Assembly (NCBI RefSeq): GCF_003816055.1
Contig: NZ_CP033906.1
Span: 1,984,001 to 2,048,000 of the forward strand
DNA length: 64,000 nt
Source of the DNA: Bacillus sp. FJAT-42376
GTDB lineage: Bacteria > Bacillota > Bacilli > Bacillales > Bacillaceae
Direction: 5' to 3'
Shown: piece by piece, positions 8,167-16,550 of the stretch
Position numbering within the stretch: the stretch's first letter is position 1
Layout: each line of letters opens with the position of its first letter
Made by a program: the position numbers and the translations under genes
Notes under the pieces: generated by a model
The model's database searches: none
What the model saw: the letters and a program-made list of their open reading frames with translations, nothing else
Told to the model about the DNA's origin: nothing

Positions 8167-8754
8167 TTACAGAACTCTTTTTTTTCTCAGCAGTGCAATC
8201 TGTGCACCGGCAAGAGGAAGAACACACCATTTTTCCTGACCTGGCAATGATTTTCTCATCCACCAGTAAGAATAAATGACAAGGACGATAAAATCAGCCG
8301 TCATCACACTGACAAGCTTGGATTGCATGAATGCCTTTTGATACGCTTCAGCACTGCCTTGCGTCAGCCCGTAGACATAGAGGCAAATCGTGAGTGCTAA
8401 AAGCGGGAGCATAACCCAGGGGCTTGAAAGGGCATTGCCCAGTTTTTGAATGATCGGGCGCTGTTTTTTTCCTTTCCCTTTGAAAAACAAATAGGGCAGA
8501 AGGGAAAATGCTCCGAGGCCAAACGATAAAACGGCGAACGGCCATGCAGGAATAAGGTTCTCGTCCTGACGGAAGTACAAGGCTGCCCAGACAATCGGAA
8601 AAATACCGAGAAAAGAAAAAACCATGGTCACCATTGGATTGGCCTCATTAAATTTTCCTGATAAATACGCCTGAAGGACCGGATCCTGCATCCCTCCCTG
8701 ACCTGGGGCCAGCAAAATAGCGTAGGCAATGAGAGCGAACCAAAGCCATTTCAT
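8167..8754 (-). CDS. Polytopic membrane protein, function unknown
   Basis: 195 residues with five or six hydrophobic segments. Distinct stretches are APGQGGMQDPVLQAYLSGKF near the N-terminus and FGLGAFSLLPYLFF in the middle; a short basic C-terminus (RKKRVL) follows the last segment. I recall plant- and cyanobacterium-like relatives with this N-terminal motif, but cannot name the family with confidence and do not infer an activity. SD AGGTGATC precedes the ATG. It is convergent with ykuV and divergent from the cold-shock gene. Confidence 0.7.
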   Translation of the reverse strand: MKWLWFALIAYAILLAPGQGGMQDPVLQAYLSGKFNEANPMVTMVFSFLGIFPIVWAALYFRQDENLIPAWPFAVLSFGLGAFSLLPYLFFKGKGKKQRPIIQKLGNALSSPWVMLPLLALTICLYVYGLTQGSAEAYQKAFMQSKLVSVMTADFIVLVIYSYWWMRKSLPGQEKWCVLPLAGAQIALLRKKRVL

Positions 8755-8794
8755 AAAAAGATCACCTGCCGATAGAATTTATTTATAAGTATGG

Positions 8795-8823
8795 TTGTAC
8801 TTTTTATTTAAATATAGTATGAT
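8795..8823 (+). promoter_or_regulatory. Promoter of the cold-shock gene
   Basis: TTGTAC (8795-8800) and TATGAT (8818-8823) are separated by 17 bp, a good sigma-A promoter. A start near 8830 gives a 5' leader of about 150 nt, the length class seen for csp mRNAs. Confidence 0.75.
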
Positions 8824-8837
8824 GATATATGTAAAGT

Positions 8838-8930
8838 TAAAGTGTTCCATTTCCTTTTGAAGTTCACATACAATAGGGATGTATCTCACGTGACACTTTA
8901 GGGATGCTGCTTATTGTATGTGAATTTTTT
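8838..8930 (+). promoter_or_regulatory. Interleaved inverted repeats in the csp leader
   Basis: Two perfect complementary pairs interleave. TAAAGTGT (8838-8845) pairs with ACACTTTA (8893-8900). TTCACATACAATA (8863-8875) pairs with TATTGTATGTGAA (8912-8924), and the latter is followed by six T. In the order 1a-2a-1b-2b they either form a pseudoknot or exclude one another. The second hairpin could also act as a weak terminator. A temperature-responsive leader is inferred. Confidence 0.7.
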
Positions 8931-8981
8931 ATTTACACAGGTAAAGGAAATGCGCATAAATAAATTTTTGGAGGTACCAAC

Positions 8982-9182
8982 ATGGAAACAGGTACAGTAA
9001 AATGGTTTAACTCAGAAAAAGGATTCGGATTCATCCAACTTGAAGATGGAAACGATGTATTCGTTCACTTCAGCGCTATCCAAGGCGAAGGCTTCAAAAC
9101 TCTTGAAGAAGGCCAAAAAGTTGAATTCAACGTTGTTGAAGGCCAACGCGGACCTCAAGCAGAAAACGTTGTAAAACTTTAA
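8982..9182 (+). CDS. Cold-shock protein, CspB/CspD family
   Basis: A 66-residue single-stranded nucleic-acid-binding protein (OB fold, RNA chaperone). RNP1 is KGFGFIQ and RNP2 VFVHFSAI; the ending [11 protein letters not shown] is typical of Bacillus Csp proteins. It resembles both CspB ([15 protein letters not shown]) and CspD (C-terminus), so no symbol is given. SD GGAGG lies seven bases before the ATG. The long structured leader fits regulation at mRNA level. A strong terminator follows. Confidence 0.95.
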   Translation: METGTVKWFNSEKGFGFIQLEDGNDVFVHFSAIQGEGFKTLEEGQKVEFNVVEGQRGPQAENVVKL

Positions 9183-9201
9183 TTTTCTGACTTAACTGTT
9201 C

Positions 9202-9238
9202 AAAAGTCTTGATTCATTTTATGAATCAAGGCTTTTTT
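9202..9238 (+). terminator. Terminator of the cold-shock gene
   Basis: CTTGATTCAT (9208-9217) pairs with ATGAATCAAG (9221-9230), extended by A/T pairs and followed by six T. Confidence 0.9.
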
Positions 9239-9439
9239 CATTGTATAGGCGGATCTTGGCAGCCGGAACTCAGCCGGCAGCAAAAGCTTATGGTGAGATT
9301 TAAGGTCATGGTTCGGTTCACGTCTGGTCCTCCGGAAAGCAGCAAGGGGCTGCCCCATGATGCTGCCGCTGCCTGGACTTTTGCTTAACCGGACTATGGT
9401 ACAGACAAAAATGACAGCGCTTTATTAAGGGGAGAGAAC

Positions 9440-9538
9440 ATGATTGAAACGCCCAAACCATCAGAAGAAACGGCGGGTGAAACATACACCCCGCCGGCTT
9501 GGATATCCTGTCTCTGCCCCTTCCGGCTAAATCAATGA
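9440..9538 (+). CDS. Possible small protein, 32 residues
   Basis: ATG at 9440, five bases after AAGGGGAG, opens a frame of 32 codons (MIETPKPSEETAGETYTPPA, then WISCLCPFRLNQ). It has a CxC pair and many Pro. Its DNA contains a strong hairpin (CGGCGGGTG against CACCCCGCCG). The stretch from 9240 to 9440 is rich in G+C and inverted repeats, with no gene that I can support. The SD is the only positive evidence. Confidence 0.25.
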   Translation: MIETPKPSEETAGETYTPPAWISCLCPFRLNQ

Positions 9539-9622
9539 TTTGGTTGGATGGCTTTTTGGTTCAGGCGGGGAAGTGAAGACACATTGAGTATACATTTGGA
9601 TTTTGCAGGGGGGATTTTCAGA

Positions 9623-10186
9623 GTGAGAATAGAATTGGTGCCTTATCAGGATAAGTGGGCCACGGAATTCAAGCTGCTTCAGAATAAGCTGTCAAACAGG
9701 CTTACAGCTCTTGCTCCTGTCATTGAACATATAGGGAGTACTTCAGTACCGGGTTTATGGGCAAAACCTATTCTAGATATTATGGTCGGACTGAAGTCAG
9801 AAGAAGAATTAGATCAATTGGTGACTTTGCTTGAGGGCGATGATTTTCATTATATCCCGGCTTATAATGCCGGTACTCCGTTCAGACGTTTCTTTATAGG
9901 GGTGAAAAGCGGGAGCCATGAAGGAATGGTCCCGCATAAGGATCGTTCATCCCATATACATGCGGTTCCTGTCCATTCGGATTGGTGGAGAGAACATCTT
10001 CTGTTCAGAGATTATTTGATCAGCGATGCTCGAGCACGAAACGAGTATGCTGAAGTAAAAAGGGAACTGAGCAGATTGGAGTGGAAGGATGGAAATGAAT
10101 ATGCGGCTGCCAAGCAGGAAATCATTTGCAGAATTTTGGAAGAGGCAAAAAAGGCACGGGGTATGAAGGGGAACTCAGTCATCTAA
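9623..10186 (+). CDS. GrpB family protein
   Basis: About 187 residues in the GrpB family (PF04229), predicted nucleotidyltransferase-fold proteins of unknown substrate. The N-terminal RIELVPYQDKWATEFKLL, then IEHIGSTSVPGLWAKPILDI and MVGLKSEEELD are the family hallmarks; the conserved GST(S)VPG loop and Asp pair resemble the nucleotidyltransferase active site. GTG at 9623 follows a G-rich SD (AGGGGGGA); the frame is open back to 9548, but that part does not resemble the family. It appears monocistronic. Confidence 0.85.
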   Translation: MRIELVPYQDKWATEFKLLQNKLSNRLTALAPVIEHIGSTSVPGLWAKPILDIMVGLKSEEELDQLVTLLEGDDFHYIPAYNAGTPFRRFFIGVKSGSHEGMVPHKDRSSHIHAVPVHSDWWREHLLFRDYLISDARARNEYAEVKRELSRLEWKDGNEYAAAKQEIICRILEEAKKARGMKGNSVI

Positions 10187-10263
10187 AGCAACGAAAGCTG
10201 GTTTATGATCCTGTCGTGGCCCGGGGACCGCTGCGGAGTGAATCGATTAATCGGTGTAAAACG

Positions 10264-10296
10264 AAATGCGCAGCGCAGTGCTGTGCATTTTTTTTG
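10264..10296 (+). terminator. Terminator after grpB-like gene
   Basis: An 11-bp stem (AAATGCGCAGC against GCTGTGCATTT, one G-U pair) with a five-base loop and eight T. Confidence 0.85.
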
Positions 10297-10390
10297 CGGA
10301 TTTTTTTCGTTGAACAGACTTTATATAAGAAAGATAGCCTGCTCCTTAGGATGTGAATGTAAGAATTTAATCGAATAGACTGGCTTATTT

Positions 10391-10405
10391 TATCGGTTAC
10401 CGATA
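10391..10405. promoter_or_regulatory. Perfect palindrome TATCGGTTACCGATA before the ABC gene
   Basis: A 15-bp perfect palindrome with a single central base, 60 bp before the ABC-transporter SD. It has the form of a repressor operator. No regulator gene lies next to it, so the binding protein is unknown. Confidence 0.55.
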
Positions 10406-10465
10406 TATTATGGTGTACATTGAAAAAAATGGGAGTCTGTAACTGGCAAGAAGGGGGATGATCTC

Positions 10466-12052
10466 ATGAATGCATTAAAAAATCTTACTTCCTATTGCGG
10501 CTCCTTCAAAAGCGGTTTCTATCCGCTCCTTCTTTTTACTCTCCTTCTTTCTGTCACCATCCCGGCCGGCTTGCTTTTTCTGCAGATGATGATTGATAAA
10601 ATCCTGTTAAATGAAGCACCCGTTTTCCTGTCTGCGGTGATCATGGGCATGTTGACTGCAGTATCCTGTACAGCGGCCGTGATGCAAAGGAAAAGGGCGG
10701 ACGTCTTACAGATGAAAATAGAGAATGAATTGAATCGGGCACTCTATGAACAGTTAAACATCCGTTCGGTGTTTACTTTTGATCTTGTAAAAATGGATAA
10801 ATTTATGGCGGCATTCCATTCAGATCTCTTAATGATCCAGCAAACGCTGTCCAAAGGAATATTCGGGGTTCTGGGATTCTCTGTCCGTTTCATCATCAGT
10901 GCGGCGATTTTATTAATCTATTCCGCTCCGCTTGCCCTTTGCTTAATTCCGTTTCTGGTGATAAGCGGAGCGCTTATCGTACGCCGTTCAGCAATACCCT
11001 CCGCTTCTGCCTCTGAATGGATGCGGCAGCCTTTTTTAAGGCTGGACAAGAATCATCAGCCTCGGCTTTTTTCGGGCAGGACATTAAAGGCAGTAGTACT
11101 CATCTGGTGTGTGTTTATTTCCGGGTGCGCCGTTTTTATAAGAGCTTCCGGCGGGCTGACGGCAGGGGAATTAGCTGCATCTCTTTGTATGCTCTGGCTA
11201 ATAGCCATGCCTTTATTGTTTACTAAATCCGGAGTGGCCAGAATGGCGGACGCGGGGATTGCAGCGCGGCGGGTCTTATCTGTACTGGAGCCTGCAGAGG
11301 ACTTGGTTTTCATTAAAGGGAGAGGCCAATTAAAACTGGACCGGGTCTCGTTTGCCTATTCTGAAAAAGAGGTTTTATCAGGAGTATGTATAGAAGGAGT
11401 ATCAGGAAAAACGATCGGCATAGTAGGAGAAAGGGGGGCGGGAAAAACGTCCCTTGCCCACATAATAAGCGGATTTTACAAGCCTTCAAGCGGTACAGTC
11501 ACCATTGACGGAACGGATATATACCGGGATCCCCTCGGATCGGCTGCTGCTGTCGTTTTTGAGCATTCTTCTTTCCGGACCGCTTCGGTAAAAGCAAATC
11601 TGGCTTTCGGTTTAACCGAAACTCCAATGAGTGAAATCATCCATGCGGCCAAGATGGCCCAAGTGCATAATTTTATTATGGAGCTTCCTGAACAGTACAA
11701 CACCATTCTGGATCGTTCCGTTCATCTGTCAAGAGATTGCTGCCAGCGTCTTGCCATCGCACGGGCGTTGTGTCTAAATCCGGACGTTTTGGTTCTGGAT
11801 GATGCGGCAAGCTGTATAGATCTGGCTGCCTTCCGGAGAATTTTTGAGGCAATCAAAGAGAGGAAAGGCAGAAGGACCTTAATCATTCTGTCCGATTCAC
11901 CTGAATCGGTGTGTCTTGCGGATGAGATTATCGTGCTTTGCGATGGCGCCGTCTCTGAACGGGGGACACATAATGACCTGCTGCAAAAAGGGGGAGTATA
12001 CAGACGGATGTATGACCGCTGCGGATCGGCTCCTGCTTATCCCCTCCAATGA
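10466..12052 (+). CDS. Degenerate ABC exporter (fused membrane and ATPase domains)
   Basis: 528 residues: an N-terminal membrane domain (about 1-265) and a C-terminal ABC ATPase domain (about 285-520) in the arrangement of half-size exporters. The membrane domain is some 50-60 residues short of usual. The missing part appears to be the cytoplasmic loop between segments 4 and 5, around the Pro/Ser-rich stretch near residue 180. In the ATPase domain the P-loop is intact (GERGAGKTS). The signature is LSRDCCQ instead of LSGGQ, Walker B ends in DD (VLVLDDA) instead of DE, the Q-loop Gln is not evident, and the switch His is absent (IILSDSPES). Transport by ATP hydrolysis is therefore doubtful. The reading frame is intact with a good SD (AAGGGGG). 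Confidence 0.75.
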   Translation: MNALKNLTSYCGSFKSGFYPLLLFTLLLSVTIPAGLLFLQMMIDKILLNEAPVFLSAVIMGMLTAVSCTAAVMQRKRADVLQMKIENELNRALYEQLNIRSVFTFDLVKMDKFMAAFHSDLLMIQQTLSKGIFGVLGFSVRFIISAAILLIYSAPLALCLIPFLVISGALIVRRSAIPSASASEWMRQPFLRLDKNHQPRLFSGRTLKAVVLIWCVFISGCAVFIRASGGLTAGELAASLCMLWLIAMPLLFTKSGVARMADAGIAARRVLSVLEPAEDLVFIKGRGQLKLDRVSFAYSEKEVLSGVCIEGVSGKTIGIVGERGAGKTSLAHIISGFYKPSSGTVTIDGTDIYRDPLGSAAAVVFEHSSFRTASVKANLAFGLTETPMSEIIHAAKMAQVHNFIMELPEQYNTILDRSVHLSRDCCQRLAIARALCLNPDVLVLDDAASCIDLAAFRRIFEAIKERKGRRTLIILSDSPESVCLADEIIVLCDGAVSERGTHNDLLQKGGVYRRMYDRCGSAPAYPLQ

Positions 12053-12064
12053 ATACGGCTAGAC

Positions 12065-12096
12065 AAAACGCATGCCGCAGACGCATGCGTTTTTTG
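12065..12096 (+). terminator. Terminator after the ABC gene
   Basis: AAAACGCATG (12065-12074) pairs with CATGCGTTTT (12084-12093), followed by T. Confidence 0.88.
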
Positions 12097-12203
12097 CTTT
12101 CTTCCAAGGTCTTTTCTTCTGAAATAAAAAAGCGTGTTTACTTTGATGTATGATCTTTGATATAAAGGAAGATGTACAAAAATACAGAAATGAGGATCTA
12201 CAT

Positions 12204-13541
12204 ATGAATCAATCAGAGCAATGGTCTTCAAAACTTGGGTTTATTCTCGCTTCAGCCGGTTCTGCGATTGGAATCGGAGCGATATGGAAGCTTCCGTATG
12301 TAGCGGGAACAAGCGGCGGGGGAGCCTTCTTTCTGCTGTTTATTCTATTTACCGCACTAATCGGTCTGCCGCTTCTGCTCGGGGAATTTGTCATCGGGAG
12401 AAGTACACAAAAGGAAGCCATTCGTTCCTATCAGTCACTTGTACCAGGCACTGCGTGGTCATACATAGGTTATCTCGGTGTCATCACCAGCTTTATCCTG
12501 CTTTCTTTTTACAGTGTTGTAGGAGGCTGGATTCTGCAGTATTTGTATTACAGCGTAACAGGCCAGCTGTCGGGCGGAGGTGATTTCGCCGATTTATTCA
12601 GCGCATCCATCGCAAATCCTTATCTGGCAGTCGGATCACAGCTATTATTTATGCTGCTGACCATCATTGTAGTGGCGAGGGGTATCTCGAGCGGGATCGA
12701 AAAAGCGAATAAATTTATGATGCCGGCATTGTTTATCATTTTTATCGTCATTATTATCCGGTCTCTTACACTTGACCATGCCATGGAAGGGGTTGCCTTT
12801 TTCCTTCAGCCTGATTTTTCCAAACTGACATCGGAGTCGGTACTTGCGGCAATGGGGCAGGCATTCTTTTCTTTAAGTGTCGGGGTTTCCGTTATGCTCA
12901 CGTATGCTTCTTATCTGGATAAGACACAGAATCTGCCGAAGTCTGCCATTTCCATTGTTATCATGAATATCGTCATTTCTTTGCTTGCGGGGCTTGCCAT
13001 CTTTCCGGCTGTCTTTTCAGAAGGGATGAAGCCGGAAGCAGGGCCGGGACTGCTGTTTGTCATTCTGCCTGCCATTTTCGGGCAAATACCGTTTGGCTCT
13101 GTTTTTATGACGCTCTTTCTTGCTCTTTTCCTTTTTGCTACATTAACTTCTGCTTTTTCCATGCTTGAAATATTGGTCGCATCCATTGCAAAAGGAAAGC
13201 AGGAAAGAAGAACGAAGCTTTCATGGACAGGCGGTCTGCTGATTTTTGCTGCAGGGATTCCGGCAGCTCTGTCTTTCGGAGTGCTTGGAGAGATCAGCAT
13301 TTTCGGGAAAAATATTTTTGATGCAGCAGATTTTCTTGTCAGCAACATTCTGCTGCCAGTAGGGGCTCTGCTGATCGCCCTTTTTATTCCGTGGAAAATG
13401 GATAAAAAGATGCTGAAGAGCGAGCTTGAAAAAGGAGCGGGCAGTGCTTCTGCATGGTTTTCCCTTTGGCTGTTCATCCTTAAATTTATCATCCCGATTG
13501 CGATTATTTTAGTTTTCCTTGATGCACTGAGCGTGATCTGA
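12204..13541 (+). CDS. Sodium-dependent symporter, SNF (neurotransmitter:Na+) family
   Basis: About 445 residues with 11-12 membrane segments. The first segment [20 protein letters not shown] carries the family's unwound helix 1 with the Na+/substrate site, followed by [15 protein letters not shown]. Bacterial members (LeuT type; B. subtilis YhdH and YocR) import amino acids with sodium. The substrate is not predictable here. ATG at 12204 is preferred over an in-frame ATG at 12150, because the SD GAGG precedes it and the family motif begins soon after. It is flanked by terminators, so it is probably monocistronic. Confidence 0.88.
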   Translation: MNQSEQWSSKLGFILASAGSAIGIGAIWKLPYVAGTSGGGAFFLLFILFTALIGLPLLLGEFVIGRSTQKEAIRSYQSLVPGTAWSYIGYLGVITSFILLSFYSVVGGWILQYLYYSVTGQLSGGGDFADLFSASIANPYLAVGSQLLFMLLTIIVVARGISSGIEKANKFMMPALFIIFIVIIIRSLTLDHAMEGVAFFLQPDFSKLTSESVLAAMGQAFFSLSVGVSVMLTYASYLDKTQNLPKSAISIVIMNIVISLLAGLAIFPAVFSEGMKPEAGPGLLFVILPAIFGQIPFGSVFMTLFLALFLFATLTSAFSMLEILVASIAKGKQERRTKLSWTGGLLIFAAGIPAALSFGVLGEISIFGKNIFDAADFLVSNILLPVGALLIALFIPWKMDKKMLKSELEKGAGSASAWFSLWLFILKFIIPIAIILVFLDALSVI

Positions 13542-13624
13542 AGAATGAGAAAAAGGCTGTTGGGTAATCCACTTTCGCTTCATTCAGCCTGTGTAAAGAT
13601 ATTAAAAATTAAGTGTCAACAAAA

Positions 13625-13666
13625 AAACCCCCTGAATGCTCCTGTATGAGCGCTCAGGGGGTTTTG
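13625..13666. terminator. Bidirectional terminator between SNF and HxlR genes
   Basis: AACCCCCTGAATGCTC pairs with GAGCGCTCAGGGGGTT (one mismatch), with A and T runs on the two sides, between convergent genes. Confidence 0.88.
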
Positions 13667-13724
13667 GTTTCGGTCGTTTTTTTCACATCACAGTGCGCTG
13701 TAAAAGCTCAAGGCACCTGTTCTC

Positions 13725-14096
13725 TTAGTGGACATGCAATTCATCTTGCTCCGGCTGGGACATGAGGACTTCGTTTTTATCCGGATAAACGCGTTCGATG
13801 TGCTGTTCACCCCATGCGCATAAAGAATCAAGGATCTCTTTCAGAGACCAGCCGTAATCAGTCAGGGAGTATTCCACTTTAGGGGGAACCTGATTATACA
13901 CTTTTCTTTCAATGACACAGTCATCTTCCAGTTCCCGAAGCTGCTGTGTCAGCATTTTTTGGGTAATCCCGGGCATTAGCCTTTTTAATTCACCTGTTCT
14001 CCTTGTTGCTTTAATAAGGTGACAGAGAATGACTACCTTCCATTTTCCTCCGATCACTTCCAGAGCTGCCTCAACGGGAATATTGTATTTTTTCAT
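13725..14096 (-). CDS. HxlR family transcriptional regulator
   Basis: A 123-residue winged helix-turn-helix protein of the HxlR family. Family features are GGKWKVVILCHL near residue 17, GELKRLMPGITQKMLTQQLR for the recognition helix, and EYSLTDYGWSLKEIL. A Cys in VVILCHL and another in LEDDCVIE may serve as redox sensors, as in YodB-type members (inference). The C-terminus ends HVH. Such genes normally lie divergent from a target enzyme gene, but none is found upstream here. An inverted repeat at 14149-14178 may be its operator. Confidence 0.9.
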   Translation of the reverse strand: MKKYNIPVEAALEVIGGKWKVVILCHLIKATRRTGELKRLMPGITQKMLTQQLRELEDDCVIERKVYNQVPPKVEYSLTDYGWSLKEILDSLCAWGEQHIERVYPDKNEVLMSQPEQDELHVH

Positions 14097-14148
14097 CCTG
14101 TCTTCACCGCCTCTCCTATTTCTTTTACTACTAGTATATTACGCAGTG

Positions 14149-14178
14149 CACTAAAAGACTATACGGTACTTTTTGGTG
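14149..14178. promoter_or_regulatory. Inverted repeat upstream of hxlR
   Basis: CACTAAAAG (14149-14157) and CTTTTTGGTG (14169-14178) are near-complementary halves 11 bp apart, in the position expected for autoregulation. Operator role inferred. Confidence 0.4.
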
Positions 14179-14275
14179 CCTATGGAAATGAGGGGACCTT
14201 ACTGGAATGAAGCATCATGACATAGCAAAAACAGCAAACTTCTGTTTCAATGCCTGTAATAAGATGGTTCCAAAT

Positions 14276-14322
14276 ACAAAACCCCCGGGTGCTCACGAAG
14301 AGCACTCCAGGGGCTTTGGTTT
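14276..14322 (-). terminator. Terminator of rodA
   Basis: On the minus strand, AAAGCCCC..GTGCTC pairs with GAGCAC..GGGGGTTTT, ending in T-rich sequence, about 50 bp after the rodA stop. Confidence 0.82.
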
Positions 14323-14369
14323 ACATCATTAACGATTCGCAGGAGTTTCCAAACAGTTTTGCAAACTTT

Positions 14370-15548
14370 CTAATTATCCGAGAACATAGATGTCCGATGG
14401 TGATAACGGATTCCGAATATCAGTCCGATCGCCATCATGCTGCCCATCAGGGAGCTTCCTCCATAGCTGATAAAAGGAAGGGGAATCCCAGTAATAGGCA
14501 ACAGTCCGACGGTCATTCCTGCATTTTGAAGAACGTGGAAGACGAACATGCTGATTACGCCCGCGCAAATATAGCTGTTAAAAGGTTCTGCTGTTTCCAT
14601 CGCTACTTTAATTAAATGATAGATCAGCAGGAAGAACAGGCTGATGACGATACTTGTACCGAGAAATCCGAATTGCTCGCCAATGACTGCAAAGATAAAA
14701 TCGGTATGGCTTTCCGGTATGCGGACATCGCTGTTTCCAAGTCCTTTTCCGAAAATCTGTCCCGAGCCAATCGCTTTCATCGAGTTAAGCAGATGAAAGC
14801 CTTCCTTTGATCCGTATTGTTCGGGATTCAGCCAGGAGTAAATCCGTCCGAATTGATATTCCCTGATCCCTGTAAGTTTCCTGATTAGTTCCTGCTGCTG
14901 GAGGACCAGGTACAGAATGGTCATGGCGACAAGGGCGATAGATGAATAAACCACAGTGATGATTTTCCATGAAATGCCTGAAACCAGAATCATTCCTGCC
15001 GTGATGGCAATGAGTACGAGTGATGTCCCCAGATCCTGCTTCATGATCAGGATAAGCGGAAAGCCTGCAGCCGCCCCAATTTTAACAAGAAGAAACAAGT
15101 CGGAACCAATCGTTTTCATTTGAGTTTTTTGATGATGTTTAATGACCACGCTGCTGATTGCAAGGATGACAAAGGTTTTCATAAATTCAGAAGGCTGTAT
15201 GGTCGTAAACTTCAAATCAAACCAGCTCTTCGCTCCATTCTTCACCGGTGCAATGGAATCCGGTGAAACCATCAGAAGCAGCAGAAGGAAGATTCCGAAT
15301 CCGTATAAGTACCATGTCAGCTTCTGAAGCTGTTCAGAATCGAAAAACATAACAATCGCAACGATTCCGCAGCCGATTATGTAATTGATTAATTGCCGGA
15401 TGACGAAGAAGGCAGGATTTGACGAATATTGAGTAGTGGTCAGCCCTGCACCGTAAATGGCAATCATACTTGTGCAAAATAGCAAAAACAGCAAAAAAGC
15501 CAGCTGATAGTCAAACTGCTGATTCAGCGAATTTTTTTCTCTTTCCAT
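14370..15548 (-). CDS. rodA: Rod-shape peptidoglycan polymerase RodA (SEDS family)
   Basis: 392 residues with about ten membrane segments, a SEDS-family glycosyltransferase that polymerises lipid II in side-wall growth. Landmarks are NGAKSWFDLKFTTIQPSEFMK, HLLNSMKAIGSGQIFGKGLG, and PESHTDFIFAVIGEQFGFLG with the catalytic Asp, then LPFISYGGSSLMGSMMAIGL near the end. The length matches B. subtilis RodA (about 393) better than FtsW or SpoVE, and the NSDVRIPESHTDF loop also favours RodA. A paralogue role cannot be excluded. Confidence 0.82.
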   Translation of the reverse strand: MEREKNSLNQQFDYQLAFLLFLLFCTSMIAIYGAGLTTTQYSSNPAFFVIRQLINYIIGCGIVAIVMFFDSEQLQKLTWYLYGFGIFLLLLLMVSPDSIAPVKNGAKSWFDLKFTTIQPSEFMKTFVILAISSVVIKHHQKTQMKTIGSDLFLLVKIGAAAGFPLILIMKQDLGTSLVLIAITAGMILVSGISWKIITVVYSSIALVAMTILYLVLQQQELIRKLTGIREYQFGRIYSWLNPEQYGSKEGFHLLNSMKAIGSGQIFGKGLGNSDVRIPESHTDFIFAVIGEQFGFLGTSIVISLFFLLIYHLIKVAMETAEPFNSYICAGVISMFVFHVLQNAGMTVGLLPITGIPLPFISYGGSSLMGSMMAIGLIFGIRYHHRTSMFSDN

Positions 15549-15765
15549 ACATTCACCAACTTACAAAAGTTTCCGCTGGAAACGAGAGTTCCAGCGCCTC
15601 CAAACACTATCTATCATCCTACCACAAACCCCTCCATTTTTGTGAGGAAAATTGCTTTCAGAGAGTGCATACAAGATTAGACGGATGGAAAGGGGAAAAT
15701 GTTTCTAAAAAAGCCTGCATAAAGCATGCTGCGAATTTTTTATTCTGTTAATGGGAGTGCATTCA

Positions 15766-15792
15766 TAAAAAAAACCCTTCTAAGGGGAAGGG
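15766..15792 (-). terminator. Terminator for the lysE gene, beyond the inserted repeat
   Basis: CCCTTC (15775-15780) pairs with GAAGGG (15787-15792); on the minus strand a run of eight T follows. A dispersed repeat copy lies between it and the lysE stop. The stretch 15549-15765 holds no gene that I can support. Confidence 0.7.
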
Positions 15793-15812
15793 CAGGAAAT
15801 CTACTTAAAGAA

Positions 15813-15912
15813 ACGCTATGTTAAAGCATGTTGTTGATGTTTAACACCTGTTGATTGGAGCGGATAGCGAACACCTGCTAGCTGCAATCAAGCAGACTGG
15901 TTTAACAGAGCT
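15813..15912. repeat. Dispersed repeat, copy A (internally deleted)
   Basis: Left end GCTATGTTAAAG and right end GGTTTAACAGAGCT are inverted versions of one another. Inside lies TGTTGATTGGAGCGG, also found in copy C. At about 100 bp it is shorter than copies B-D. Its right end abuts the lysE stop codon. Confidence 0.75.
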
Positions 15913-16550
15913 TAAAGAAAAGCGGAAATAAAATCCCATGCAAGCTTGCAGGAAAAGGCAAGCAGCATCACACCTGCAGCCAGACTAATGGTTTTGATAA
16001 CCCGGATTGAAATGAGCCTTCTCGCAAAGTGGACCGTGAAAGCTACATTCAGGTTCCAAAGAAAGATGCCAAAGACGATAAAAAAACTATAAAGGGCCAT
16101 GTGAAAAAGCTCTGCTTCTGCTGGGAATCGGGAGAGAGCCGCCCCGTATATTCCAAACCAGAATAAAAAGTTAAATGGATTGGAAAAGGCAATCAGAAAA
16201 CCGGATGCAAAGGATTTCTTGAGAGAATGAACCATATTGGGGCTGTCGAGAACAAATTCTTTATGAAAGAAAGAATGAATGCTTTTTATGCCGAGTTTAA
16301 ACAAAAGGTACACTCCTATAACGGTTAATCCTGCTGATACAGCCGGATTTTTAAAAATCGGAAGCAGTCCTCCCGCAATGGAGATGATATAAAGCAAGTC
16401 TGCAGTTAAAGCCCCGAGCCCGGTAAGCCAGCATGGCCAGAATCCGCCAGCAAGCCCTTTTTTAATCATTTCAAGCTTTACCGGACCGACCGGCGCTGCA
16501 AGACTGATTCCGAGAACTAACGGTGTCAGGATTAGTGATAGCACTGTCAT
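15912..16550 (-). CDS. LysE/RhtB family exporter
   Basis: 212 residues with about six membrane segments. The N-terminal SLAAPVGPVKLEMIKKGLAGG is the LysE/RhtB motif (G.xxGP..). Family members export lysine, threonine, homoserine lactone or related amino acids; the substrate here is unknown. SD AAAGGAG precedes the ATG by eight bases. The last codons touch the end of a dispersed repeat, which may have shaped the C-terminus (DFISAFL). Confidence 0.87.
   Translation of the reverse strand: MTVLSLILTPLVLGISLAAPVGPVKLEMIKKGLAGGFWPCWLTGLGALTADLLYIISIAGGLLPIFKNPAVSAGLTVIGVYLLFKLGIKSIHSFFHKEFVLDSPNMVHSLKKSFASGFLIAFSNPFNFLFWFGIYGAALSRFPAEAELFHMALYSFFIVFGIFLWNLNVAFTVHFARRLISIRVIKTISLAAGVMLLAFSCKLAWDFISAFL

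Noticed and set aside
12911..13492. 193-codon frame on the minus strand inside the SNF gene
   Set aside because: Fully inside a well-supported gene on the other strand, Ser/Pro-rich, no SD; a shadow frame.
13542..13624. Terminator-like AGGCTG...CAGCCT inverted sequence after the SNF symporter
   Set aside because: Loop is long and no T-run follows; the real terminator is the next hairpin at 13625.
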